Source of the DNA: Saccharibacillus deserti
GTDB taxonomy: Bacteria > Bacillota > Bacilli > Paenibacillales > Paenibacillaceae
DNA: 64,000 nt
Direction of reading: 5' to 3'
Assembly (NCBI RefSeq): GCF_013618475.1
Contig: NZ_JABJVN010000004.1
Coordinates: 62,001 to 126,000 of the forward strand
Position numbers and translations under genes: made by a program. The first letter of the stretch is position 1, and each line of letters starts with the position of its first letter. Of this stretch, positions 16,776 through 24,021 are shown one piece after another. Under the pieces are notes generated by a model. That model saw nothing but the letters and a program-made list of their open reading frames with translations, had not been told where the DNA came from and made no database searches.

Positions 16776-17738
16776 TTAGTAAAGACCCTGATTGTCGTTG
16801 AGTTTTTTGACGACGAAATTCACGGTGAGCAGCAGGATCACGTTAATGAGGGAATTGAACAATCCGACGGCCGCCGAGTACGGGTAATCCCCGGACTGCA
16901 GGCCGACTTTGTAGACGTAGGTCGCGATGATCTCCGAAGACGGCAGGTTCATCGACGTCTGCAGCAGGTAGGCTTTCTCGAAGCCGATCGACATGATGCC
17001 GCCCGCCGCCAGGATGAACACGATCGCCATGATCGGTTTGATCGTCGGCAGATCGATATGCCAGATGCGCCGCATGAGGCTCGCCCCGTCGAGGCTGGCC
17101 GCGTTGTGCAGCTCCGGGTCGACGCCGGCCAGCGCCGCCACGTAGATGATCGAAGCCCAGCCCGCGGTCGCCCAGATGTCCGACAGGATGTACACCCAGC
17201 GGAAGTAAGCGGGATCGGTCATGAACATCAGCGGCTGGCCGAACACCCAGGTTGCGATCGCGTTGATCGGTCCCGTCGGCGACAAGAAGATGAACAGCAT
17301 ACCGGCGATGACGACGACCGACACGAAGTTCGGCGCGTAGAGGAACAGTTGGATATTTTTCTTGGCTCCGGCTTTGCGCACCTGATTGAGCATCAGGGCA
17401 AGCAGGATTGGAATCGGAAAGCCGAACAGCAGTCCGTAAAAGCTCAATTTAAGCGTGTTCATAAAAATGACTTCGAAGTTGGGCGAGTAGAGGAACTTCT
17501 CGAAGTACTTCAATCCCGCCCACTCGCTGTTCATGATGCCCCGGATCGGGCTGAACTCCTTGAACGCGATAATGGCGCCGTACATGGGTACGTATTTGAA
17601 AATCAGAGTCAATAAAAGCGCCGGTGCAAGCAAAAGGTACAGAAAGCCGTTCTTTTTGAACGTGCCCAGACCGCTTCGGGCCGCCTTTTTGCGCTGCACC
17701 AATCGGCTGCCTTTTCCGCTCTCCGCCGAATTTTCCAT
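16776..17738 (-). CDS. ABC sugar permease (LplB type)
   Basis: A 320-residue permease with six predicted membrane spans. Typical LplB features are the N-terminal KNGFLYLLLAPALLLTLIFKYVPMYG segment (in part) and the EAA loop ELHNAASLDGASLMRRIWHI. The frame extends to 17804, but GGAGG six bases before the ATG at 17738 (MENSAESG) makes that the likely start. It is the first gene of the five-gene fructan operon and follows a promoter region with a TTGACA box and several LacI-like half sites. Confidence 0.9.
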   Translation of the reverse strand: MENSAESGKGSRLVQRKKAARSGLGTFKKNGFLYLLLAPALLLTLIFKYVPMYGAIIAFKEFSPIRGIMNSEWAGLKYFEKFLYSPNFEVIFMNTLKLSFYGLLFGFPIPILLALMLNQVRKAGAKKNIQLFLYAPNFVSVVVIAGMLFIFLSPTGPINAIATWVFGQPLMFMTDPAYFRWVYILSDIWATAGWASIIYVAALAGVDPELHNAASLDGASLMRRIWHIDLPTIKPIMAIVFILAAGGIMSIGFEKAYLLQTSMNLPSSEIIATYVYKVGLQSGDYPYSAAVGLFNSLINVILLLTVNFVVKKLNDNQGLY

Positions 17739-17791
17739 TCCGCTTCCTCCATTCCTTGCCGATCGATTTGGTCGCGGTAAGTCGTAAGGGC

Positions 17792-17978
17792 TTACATTTA
17801 ACATTTGACCTCTTCCGCGTTTACAATTTACCAGAGTAATAGTTCATATGTCAACTTATTTTGTCAAAATATTTTTTACATTTGTTTGATCGATATTAGG
17901 TATTAACTCTTTTATAACTTTACATTTGTAAACTTCGGATTGCTATTCAGCCCTTATTACGATACATTTGACTATGTA
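17792..17978. promoter_or_regulatory. Divergent promoter region with repeated TTACATTTG boxes
   Basis: Between the divergent permease and LacI-type genes the core [T/A]TACATTTg recurs at about 17792, 17876, 17920 and 17963. The copy at 17919-17932 (TTTACATTTGTAAA) is an inverted repeat with arms TTTAC/GTAAA. A minus-strand promoter can be read as TTGACA (17854 to 17849), an 18-base spacer and TAAATT (17830 to 17825). The arrangement suggests operators for the adjacent LacI-type protein. The region is clearly AT-richer than its surroundings. Confidence 0.5.
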
Positions 17979-18049
17979 AGCCTTATCTTCGCGCCGCGTG
18001 CGGCCGAAACTTTCCTACTCAACCGAACTGATAAAGGTGGACCGCATCC

Positions 18050-19099
18050 ATGGCCAAAGAGAAAGTGACGATTCAACAGATTGCGGACGCACTGGGCATC
18101 TCCCGCAACACGGCTTCCAAAGCGCTGAACGACAGCGGAGGCATCCCCGAAGAAACCCGTGCCCGCGTGATCAAAAAAGCGATCGAACTGAAATACAAAC
18201 AATTCGCCTATATGGAAAGCGAAGGGTTTCTGCCCAAAAAAACGGGCAATATCGCGCTGCTGACGACCAATCTGCCGAATACGTCCCACTTCGGTTCCCA
18301 GGTCATCAGCGGACTGGAGAAAAAGATCAGTATGGAAGGGTACAATCTGTCGATCCATATCGTGCGGGACGACGAACGGGGCGAACGGGCGCTGCCGGTC
18401 AACTTCGATGCTTCCGGCGTGGACGGAATTGTCTGCATCGAGCTGTTCGACCTTGCCTACAGCCGCCTGCTGACCGAACTCGATATTCCGGTCATCTTTA
18501 TCGACTGCGCGGCGGACGCGGCTTATCCGGACTTTGCGGCCGACGTCCTGCTGATGGAGAATGAACACAGTACCTATCGCATGACGTGCGGATTGATTGA
18601 AGACGGCTTGACCGAAATCGGATTCGTCGGCGACTTCAACCACTGCAAAAGCTTCCGCGAACGCTGGATCGGTTACGGACGCGCCCTGGCGGATGCGGGC
18701 CTTGACGTTCCGCGCGAACAGTCGATCCTCGACGAAGACCGCTTCTTCCTGTTTGAGAGCGATTGGATGGAGCAGCGGCTGCGGCAGATCGACAAGCTTC
18801 CGCAGGCGTTCGTCTGCGCCAACGATTTTATCGCCGTCCGCGTGATGCGCGCGCTCAAGAACAGCGGCCTGAACGTCCCGGCCGACGTGCGCGTCTGCGG
18901 CTTCGACGATTCGCCCGAATCGCGGATCGTGGAGCCGCATCTGACGACGGTGCATATCTACAGCAGCGATATGGGCGTCAAAGCCGGCGAGATGCTGCTG
19001 TCCCGTATCCGCAATTCGCGGCAGCCTCATCAGGTCACCCACTTATACACCCAACCGATTTTCCGGGAATCGACGGCGGGCGGTCCGCGAGGGGCGTGA
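18050..19099 (+). CDS. LacI-family transcriptional regulator
   Basis: A 349-residue regulator. The N-terminal helix-turn-helix (VTIQQIADALGISRNTASKAL, in residues 6-27) is followed by a hinge and a periplasmic-binding-protein-like sugar domain (about 65-340). It ends near typical LacI-family C-terminal sequence. It is transcribed away from the fructan ABC/GH32/kinase operon and shares a 310-bp control region with it, so local control of fructan use, probably with a fructose-derived inducer, is inferred. In place of the usual second-helix YHVN-type sequence it has ASKALNDSGG, which may give an operator unlike the CcpA cre. The ATG has AAAGGTGG upstream. Confidence 0.87.
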   Translation: MAKEKVTIQQIADALGISRNTASKALNDSGGIPEETRARVIKKAIELKYKQFAYMESEGFLPKKTGNIALLTTNLPNTSHFGSQVISGLEKKISMEGYNLSIHIVRDDERGERALPVNFDASGVDGIVCIELFDLAYSRLLTELDIPVIFIDCAADAAYPDFAADVLLMENEHSTYRMTCGLIEDGLTEIGFVGDFNHCKSFRERWIGYGRALADAGLDVPREQSILDEDRFFLFESDWMEQRLRQIDKLPQAFVCANDFIAVRVMRALKNSGLNVPADVRVCGFDDSPESRIVEPHLTTVHIYSSDMGVKAGEMLLSRIRNSRQPHQVTHLYTQPIFRESTAGGPRGA

Positions 19100-19194
19100 C
19101 ACTTCGGCCGTAACTTTCCGAGGCCGGGCTGCGTTCACTCTTCGAAACGTTCAGACAGGCCGAACAAACCTTCAATGAAACGGAGCCCTCTTCC

Positions 19195-19668
19195 ATGATC
19201 AAAAACGAAAAAATCAAAGCCGCCGAAGTCGACGTGACCGGCGTAAACGGTGAAGCGCTCGGCATTATGGCAACAGGCGCAGCGCTCAAACTGGCCAAAG
19301 AGCTTGGCGTGGACCTCGTCTGCACCTCGCTCTATTCCAGTCCTCCTCCCTGCTCCCTGATCTCTTCCGGCAAAGCCAAAGAAGCCAAGCAGCAGGAGAA
19401 AAAAGCGTCCCGCCCGTCCAAAACCAAAGAAATCCGGCTGACCGCCAACATCGAAGAACACGACTACGAGACCAAAAAGAACCAGGCGCAGCGCATTCTC
19501 GAAGGCGGAGATTCGGTCCAGTTCGTCGTCAAAGTCTACGGCAAGGAAGGCACAAAAGCCAAAGAACTGCTGGAAGAACTGCTTCGCGATCTGCAGGGAA
19601 CCGGCACGAAAAAAACCGGTATCCAGGTCAGCGGCAAGCAGGCGGCGGTGCAGGTGGATCCGGTATAG
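19195..19668 (+). CDS. Stand-alone IF-3 paralogue (infC-like)
   Basis: A 157-residue protein clearly related to translation initiation factor IF-3. The N-domain start (INEKI-like IKNEKIKAAEVDVTG, GxxLGIM, ALKLAKELGVDLV, SSPPPCSLI) and the linker are conserved, and so are the early C-domain features KEIRLTANIEEHDYETK and LEGGDSVQ. Instead of the canonical FRGRE and MEGR regions it has VYGKEGTKAK and GIQVSGKQAAVQVDP, and the C-terminus is shorter. It is not next to rpmI or rplT, as true infC genes are. It may bind the small ribosomal subunit in a modified way, for example as a stress or hibernation variant, but this is only inference. GGAG precedes the ATG. Confidence 0.8.
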   Translation: MIKNEKIKAAEVDVTGVNGEALGIMATGAALKLAKELGVDLVCTSLYSSPPPCSLISSGKAKEAKQQEKKASRPSKTKEIRLTANIEEHDYETKKNQAQRILEGGDSVQFVVKVYGKEGTKAKELLEELLRDLQGTGTKKTGIQVSGKQAAVQVDPV

Positions 19669-20016
19669 GCGAACGCCGGCGGGCGCGGGAAACCGGAAGC
19701 GGGGAGCCTGACGCCCGGATAGGCAGACGCGGGAAACCGGCCTAGGGGAATCGGGTGCGGAGATCGACGGCTCCGGGAAGCCGCTGCCGGTGCCGCCGGA
19801 AATAACTGCATAGAGGCATCTATTCTCCTTCTGATACCTCTTGTTTCGCCGAATAAATGCGTCAGAACCGTTATTCGGCGAATCAGGGCATGATTAGGCA
19901 GGAAAAGCTGAAATTAACTGTTCGGAGAACGTTATTTTGTCATTTGCCCACGTAGAGGAGAAAACAACGGTCATGAGGACGTTATTTTCGAAAATAGACA
20001 GGAAAGAAGTGACGAC
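19669..20016. other. Gene-free interval with GC-rich and AT-rich halves and a hairpin
   Basis: The first 130 bases are very GC-rich and repeat GCGGGAAACCGG at about 19687 and 19730. The second half is AT-rich and contains a perfect 12-bp stem, TTCGCCGAATAA (19845-19856) with TTATTCGGCGAA (19871-19882), around a 14-base loop. No reading frame with a ribosome site was seen. The promoter of the next gene should lie in the AT-rich part. Confidence 0.5.
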
Positions 20017-20487
20017 ATGAACACCGGCAGTCTCCCCCGATTGAACGATGCGCTGTATGCGCTGCTGGGCGGAACGGATCTCGGCGAAAAAACGCATATC
20101 GCGATGACGCTGCATACGGTCGACGAAGAAGGCTACCCCCATCAGGCGATGGTCAGCGCCGGCGAAGTGTGGGCCGAAGAACGCAGCCGCCTGCGCATCG
20201 CGCTGTGGATCGGCACCGGCACGACGGCCAATCTGCGGCGCAGCGGCCGGGCGCTGCTCGCGGTCGTATACGAAGGCCTATCGTACACGGTGCGTCTGCG
20301 CGCCGAAGCGCTGCCGGAGCTTGCGAACGCTAGGCATCCGCGCGCGCGATTTACCGCGGACGTGCTGGACGTCCGCGCGGACGCCGCCAAATACGCGGAT
20401 CTGACCAGCGGCATCACGATCAAACTGCATGATCCGCAGGCGGTTGTCGAACGCTGGGAAGAAACATTGGAGGAATTGAAGCAATGA
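20017..20487 (+). CDS. Pyridoxamine 5'-phosphate oxidase-fold (flavin reductase-like) protein
   Basis: A 156-residue protein with the split-barrel PNPOx fold seen in flavin- or heme-binding proteins. Supporting features are the early strand pattern MTLHTVDEEGYPHQAMVSAGEVWA, the middle strand LRIALWIGTGTTANLRRSGRALLAVV, and the C-terminal helix DPQAVVERWEETLEEL. It is probably cytoplasmic, but substrate and cofactor cannot be read from sequence. Its stop overlaps (ATGA) the former start of a GNAT gene that is now broken, so it was once the first gene of a two-gene operon. The ribosome site AGGAAAG is modest. Confidence 0.65.
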   Translation: MNTGSLPRLNDALYALLGGTDLGEKTHIAMTLHTVDEEGYPHQAMVSAGEVWAEERSRLRIALWIGTGTTANLRRSGRALLAVVYEGLSYTVRLRAEALPELANARHPRARFTADVLDVRADAAKYADLTSGITIKLHDPQAVVERWEETLEELKQ

Positions 20488-20919
20488 GCGAACATAAGAA
20501 GGAAGCGGCTCTGGCGCAAGCGGAATTCTCCCCGGCTGCCGCTGCGCGAAGCGAGGCCGGCAGACCGCGACTCCGGCGCATTCGTCGGCACCTGCGGCTT
20601 CCTCGGCATTGAGCGCGAACATAAACGGATGGAGATCGGCTACGATCCGGCGCCCGCTTTCTGGGGCAGGGGTCTGATGCCGGAAGCGGTGCATGCCGCC
20701 CTAGGGTTCGGATTCGGTCCGCTCGGTGCGAACAAGATCGAAGCCCGGGTCGACCCCGGCAACGCCGCTTCGATCCGCCTGATGGACAAACTCGGCTTCG
20801 TCCGGGAAGGCCTGCTGCGCCAGCACGAATACGAGAAAGGCCGTTACGTGGACCTTGCGGCTTATTCGATGCTGAAGAGTGAATACGAAAGAGTGAATAC
20901 GAGCCGAATCCAGCTTTGA
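20484..20919 (+). pseudogene. Decayed GNAT (RimJ/RimL-type) N-acetyltransferase
   Basis: The C-terminal half of a ribosomal-protein-type GNAT acetyltransferase is intact. Reading upstream of the ATG at 20629 gives DSGAFVGTCGFLGIEREHKR, then MEIGYDPAPAFWGRGLMPEA with the acetyl-CoA region, and LGFVREGLLRQHEYEKGRYVD. Further upstream the same frame gives RLPLREARPAD, the usual N-terminus, joined directly to DSGAF, so about 60 residues of the N-terminal half are missing. The original start was probably the ATG at 20484, which overlaps the previous stop, but that frame now ends at 20612-20614. The internal deletion and frame loss make it a likely pseudogene. A short product from 20629 would lack the N-terminal fold. 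Confidence 0.75.
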
Positions 20920-20955
20920 CTTTGCCAAAAAACGGCTGACTTCTGCCGATTCGCA

Positions 20956-20995
20956 AAAAGAGACCGCCTTTGCCGATGCAAAGGCGGTCTCTTTT
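20956..20995. terminator. Bidirectional intrinsic terminator
   Basis: AAAAGAGACCGCCTTTG pairs perfectly with CAAAGGCGGTCTCTTTT around a six-base loop. The A and T runs allow it to stop transcription from both sides. It follows the GNAT remnant by about 35 bp. Confidence 0.9.
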
Positions 20996-21236
20996 GATGA
21001 ACCGGTCCTCTAAATTATTCTCTAGGACCTTGATCCAGATATCGGAAGATTAACCGCGCCTAGAGCGTCCGAACTTTCAAGCGCGTTCCCCAGCTTGGGC
21101 TGAACGCTTGCGAATCTCGGATTCCGCGTCTTCGGAAATACGCTCCGCGATCCAGGGCTTCGATATCGTTCCGTTCGACATTGGATGGGACCGGCTCCTT
21201 AAAGATGGCCTGCGGCGTACATGAGATGTCTTTTCT

Positions 21237-21506
21237 TCACTGTCCGTATCCGTCCGTGCCGCCGCGGTACTTCGCGTAGGCCGCGTAAGCGATATAGGCG
21301 ACCGTCAGGATTGCGTACGCCATTCTCGCATAATCCAACCAATCCCCGGCTGCGGCCATTCCGGCAAGCGCCGAGACCGCCACCAGCACGACGATCATCA
21401 GACCCGCATTTTCCACAAAATAATATTCCGCTCCGTCGCGCTTCAAACGGTAAGCCACAAATCCCGCCGAGAGCAGCATCAACCCGAGCATGGCATAAAT
21501 GAGCAA
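21237..21506 (-). CDS. Small membrane protein, three predicted spans
   Basis: An 89-residue hydrophobic protein. Its three likely membrane helices are about residues 2-20, 32-52 and 60-80, and it has a short polar C-terminus (KYRGGTDGYGQ). The initiator is TTG at 21506; GAGGG lies eight bases upstream and no in-frame ATG gives an intact first helix. I do not recognise the family. It resembles the small uncharacterised membrane proteins common in Paenibacillaceae. It stands alone between a terminator and the ECF sigma gene on the same strand, so read-through from the sigma operon is possible. Confidence 0.6.
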   Translation of the reverse strand: MLIYAMLGLMLLSAGFVAYRLKRDGAEYYFVENAGLMIVVLVAVSALAGMAAAGDWLDYARMAYAILTVAYIAYAAYAKYRGGTDGYGQ

Positions 21507-21574
21507 CCTTCATTCCCTCCCCGCCGTCTATACCGTTCATTATAGAGTATTTCGGAGCGAAGAAGCGGATTTCG

Positions 21575-22540
21575 TCAGCTGCCGGCCCGGCCGATTTTCT
21601 CCAGCTTATCGGGATTGCGCACGATATACACGGCGTGAATTCGCCCGGCCGAAGATTCGATCAGCAGGGCCGTATCGGGCTGCCCGTCTACCGTCAGCAA
21701 AAGACCGGGCTGGTCGTTCATCGGCAGAAGCGCGAACTCCGCTACCGGCCCGGACGCAGGACTTGCCGCTATCTCCGATATCCCCGGCTTTTGCGAGAGT
21801 TCCGGCGTTCCCGCCGAATCGGCCGCTCCGGCGAACTTCCGCGCCAATCCGCCCAGGAAAGCCGCTACCGCCTTCGCTCCGACAATCGGACGAACCGCCG
21901 CCGAGACTTTGCCTCCTCCGTCGGAACGCAGCGACGCATCCGGATGCAGCAGTTCCAGCATGCCGGTCAGATCGCCGGTGCGCGCCGCGTGCAGAAACTG
22001 CAGCACCAGCGGTTCGGCGTCGGCGGTAGGCATAAGCCCCTCAGGCGGCTGCGCCGCTGCGATCTTCGGCCGCAGGCGGCTCATCGTCTGCCGGCAGGCC
22101 GCTTCCGAACGGCCTGTCGCTTCGGCGATCGCTTTGTAATCGAAAGCGAAAGCTTCCCGCAAAATGTAGACGGCACGTTCTACCGGATCGAGCGTCTCCA
22201 GCAGCAGCAGAATCGCAAAAGACACGCCTTCTCCCTGCAGATAAGCCGCCGCCGGATCATCCGCTTCGATCGCAATCGGCTCGGGCAGCCACGGGCCGAT
22301 ATAAAGTTCTCGCTGCAGCCGCAGCCTTTTCAGGATATCCAGGCAGCGGTTGACCGCCATTTTGCATAAATAGGCTTTCATATGTTCTTTGTCTCCGGGC
22401 GGTTTCTCCTCCAGACGCAGGAAGACGTCTTGAACGACGTCTTCGGCATCCGAAGCCGTCCCGAGCATCCGATAAGCCAACGAGAACAGCAGCGGACGGT
22501 ATTCGCCGTACAGCTTCTCCCGATCTACGGAAATAACCAT
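21575..22540 (-). CDS. ECF41-type RNA polymerase sigma factor (SigJ-like)
   Basis: A 321-residue extracytoplasmic-function sigma factor with a C-terminal SnoaL-like extension. Region 2 (YRMLGTASDAEDVVQDVF, residues 23-40) and region 4 (about 105-160, DYKAIAEATGRSEAACRQTMSRLR) are complete. The hallmark motifs of group ECF41 are all visible: WLPEP (84-88), DGGGK (207-211) and NPDKL (309-313). In this group the SnoaL-like domain replaces an anti-sigma factor and tunes activity in cis. It lies 27 bp after an FAD oxidoreductase gene on the same strand, the standard ECF41 partner arrangement, and an ECF41-like promoter precedes that gene. The start at 22540 has AAGGAGG upstream. Confidence 0.92.
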   Translation of the reverse strand: MVISVDREKLYGEYRPLLFSLAYRMLGTASDAEDVVQDVFLRLEEKPPGDKEHMKAYLCKMAVNRCLDILKRLRLQRELYIGPWLPEPIAIEADDPAAAYLQGEGVSFAILLLLETLDPVERAVYILREAFAFDYKAIAEATGRSEAACRQTMSRLRPKIAAAQPPEGLMPTADAEPLVLQFLHAARTGDLTGMLELLHPDASLRSDGGGKVSAAVRPIVGAKAVAAFLGGLARKFAGAADSAGTPELSQKPGISEIAASPASGPVAEFALLPMNDQPGLLLTVDGQPDTALLIESSAGRIHAVYIVRNPDKLEKIGRAGS

Positions 22541-22566
22541 GCCTACCCCTCCTTTTCTAAACGGCT

Positions 22567-23877
22567 TTAATCCGGCAGCAGGTCTACCAACTTCCACGTG
22601 TACCGCCGCGCCAGCAGACCCAGCGATCCGGTCAGCACGATATCGCGGCCCTGCAGGCGCGTCCAGGCGAACCCCCGTGCGGGCCCGAGCGATGCGCAGA
22701 GCACAAGCGGCGCAGAACGGTAAGCCGGTTCGGCGCGCCCTTCCAGGCCGGCGCGGATCGCTTTCGCCAGCCATTTGGCTTGGGACGTCCCTTCCCGGCA
22801 GCTCATTCCCTCGATCCGGCCGGTCGCGGGATCGACAATCCGGGCGCAGTCTCCGACGGCGTAGCAGCCGTCAAGTCCGCCGATTCGCAGCGAAGCGTCG
22901 ACGACGATCCGGCCGACTTCGTCGACCGGAAGCCCCCATTTCGCCGCCGCGGGACTCGCCTGCAGCCCAAGGGCCCATACGCACAGATCCGCCGGCAGGC
23001 TCTCGCCGTCTTCAAGCTCCAGCCGTCCGCCTGCGAAACGCACAGCCCGGCGTCCGTGCAGCAGGCTCACACCCGCCGCGCGCAGCTCCCGCTCCAGACG
23101 CTCGCCCACCTCCGCCGACGCCTGCGGCAGCAGCCGCTCTCCGCTGTCGATCAGCGTCACGGCGGGATGTTCCGCCGCCAGTCCGCGCTCGCGCAGGCGG
23201 CGGCGCAGCTCGTCGGCCAACTCGGCCGCCATCTCGATGCCGGACAGTCCCCCGCCCACCACGATAATCTGCGGAGAGCGGCTGCCTGCTTCAAGCGCAG
23301 AGCGCTGCCCTGCCGGTTTTTCTTCGCCCTCGATTCCCCGAATCCCGCCGACCTCCAGGGCTTCGAGCGCTTCGCGGATCTTGTCGGTTTCTTCGGGATT
23401 CGATAAATCGAATCCGCCGCGTTCTTCTCCGCCGGATCGGGGAACGCTTCCCGTGGCAACGACCAGCCGATCGTAAGCCAGCGTCTCGCAGCGCCCGTCC
23501 GGCCGCTTCAACTCCAACTGCCGCTCCGAAGCGTGGATGCCGAGCACGTCCGCCTGCAGGAACCCGATATCGCTCCGTGCCAGATTGGCAAACGGAATCT
23601 TCGTTTTCTCCGGATGAACGGCTCCTCGAAACAACAGTACTTTGCGCAAATGGGCCGCGTTCCGGTCGATCAGAATCAGTTTGGCCTGGGCGGCTTTTCC
23701 TTTTCGCTCCGGGGTCGTTCCCCGCCCCGGAACTTCTGCCGCGTTTGGCACCGTCTGTCTCTCCCCTGTTTTCAACGCGTGGACCCTCAGTTCCTTTTTT
23801 AACCTCAAAAGGGTTTGCAGGCCCGCGTATCCGCCGCCGATCACGACGATTACCGGAATTTCGTTTGGGTTGTTCAT
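22567..23877 (-). CDS. FAD-dependent NADH dehydrogenase-like oxidoreductase (Ndh-2 family)
   Basis: A 436-residue two-Rossmann flavoprotein. The FAD-binding motif VVIGGGYAGLQTLLRL is at residues 9-24, and a second dinucleotide fold, IIVVGGGLSGIEMA, lies mid-protein for NAD(P)H. The GCYAVGDCA segment near the C-terminus contacts FAD. It resembles type II NADH dehydrogenases but is a divergent member, so the electron acceptor is unknown. It is the first gene of an operon with the ECF41 sigma factor and is the probable main target of that factor. The frame begins at 23997, but AAAGGAGAG before the ATG at 23877 gives the expected N-terminus. Confidence 0.85.
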   Translation of the reverse strand: MNNPNEIPVIVVIGGGYAGLQTLLRLKKELRVHALKTGERQTVPNAAEVPGRGTTPERKGKAAQAKLILIDRNAAHLRKVLLFRGAVHPEKTKIPFANLARSDIGFLQADVLGIHASERQLELKRPDGRCETLAYDRLVVATGSVPRSGGEERGGFDLSNPEETDKIREALEALEVGGIRGIEGEEKPAGQRSALEAGSRSPQIIVVGGGLSGIEMAAELADELRRRLRERGLAAEHPAVTLIDSGERLLPQASAEVGERLERELRAAGVSLLHGRRAVRFAGGRLELEDGESLPADLCVWALGLQASPAAAKWGLPVDEVGRIVVDASLRIGGLDGCYAVGDCARIVDPATGRIEGMSCREGTSQAKWLAKAIRAGLEGRAEPAYRSAPLVLCASLGPARGFAWTRLQGRDIVLTGSLGLLARRYTWKLVDLLPD

Positions 23878-23912
23878 GGACAATCTCTCCTTTGCCGCCA
23901 GTCTGCCCATGA

Positions 23913-23939
23913 AACGATTAACGGAACCTTTTTGTGACA
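23913..23939 (-). promoter_or_regulatory. ECF41-type promoter of the oxidoreductase/sigma operon
   Basis: On the minus strand TGTCACA is followed by a 16-base spacer and CGTT, then the ribosome site and start of the oxidoreductase gene. From memory, the ECF41 consensus is TGTCACA, about 16 bases, CGTC, so the -35 matches fully and the -10 in three of four positions. It fits autoregulation of the operon by its own sigma factor. Confidence 0.75.
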
Positions 23940-24021
23940 GCGCCCCGTAGAAGGCCTCTCGATCAAAAAGCCGCCTGCCCATCTTCCCGATGGACAAACG
24001 GCCGATCTCTTTCGGTTTGGC

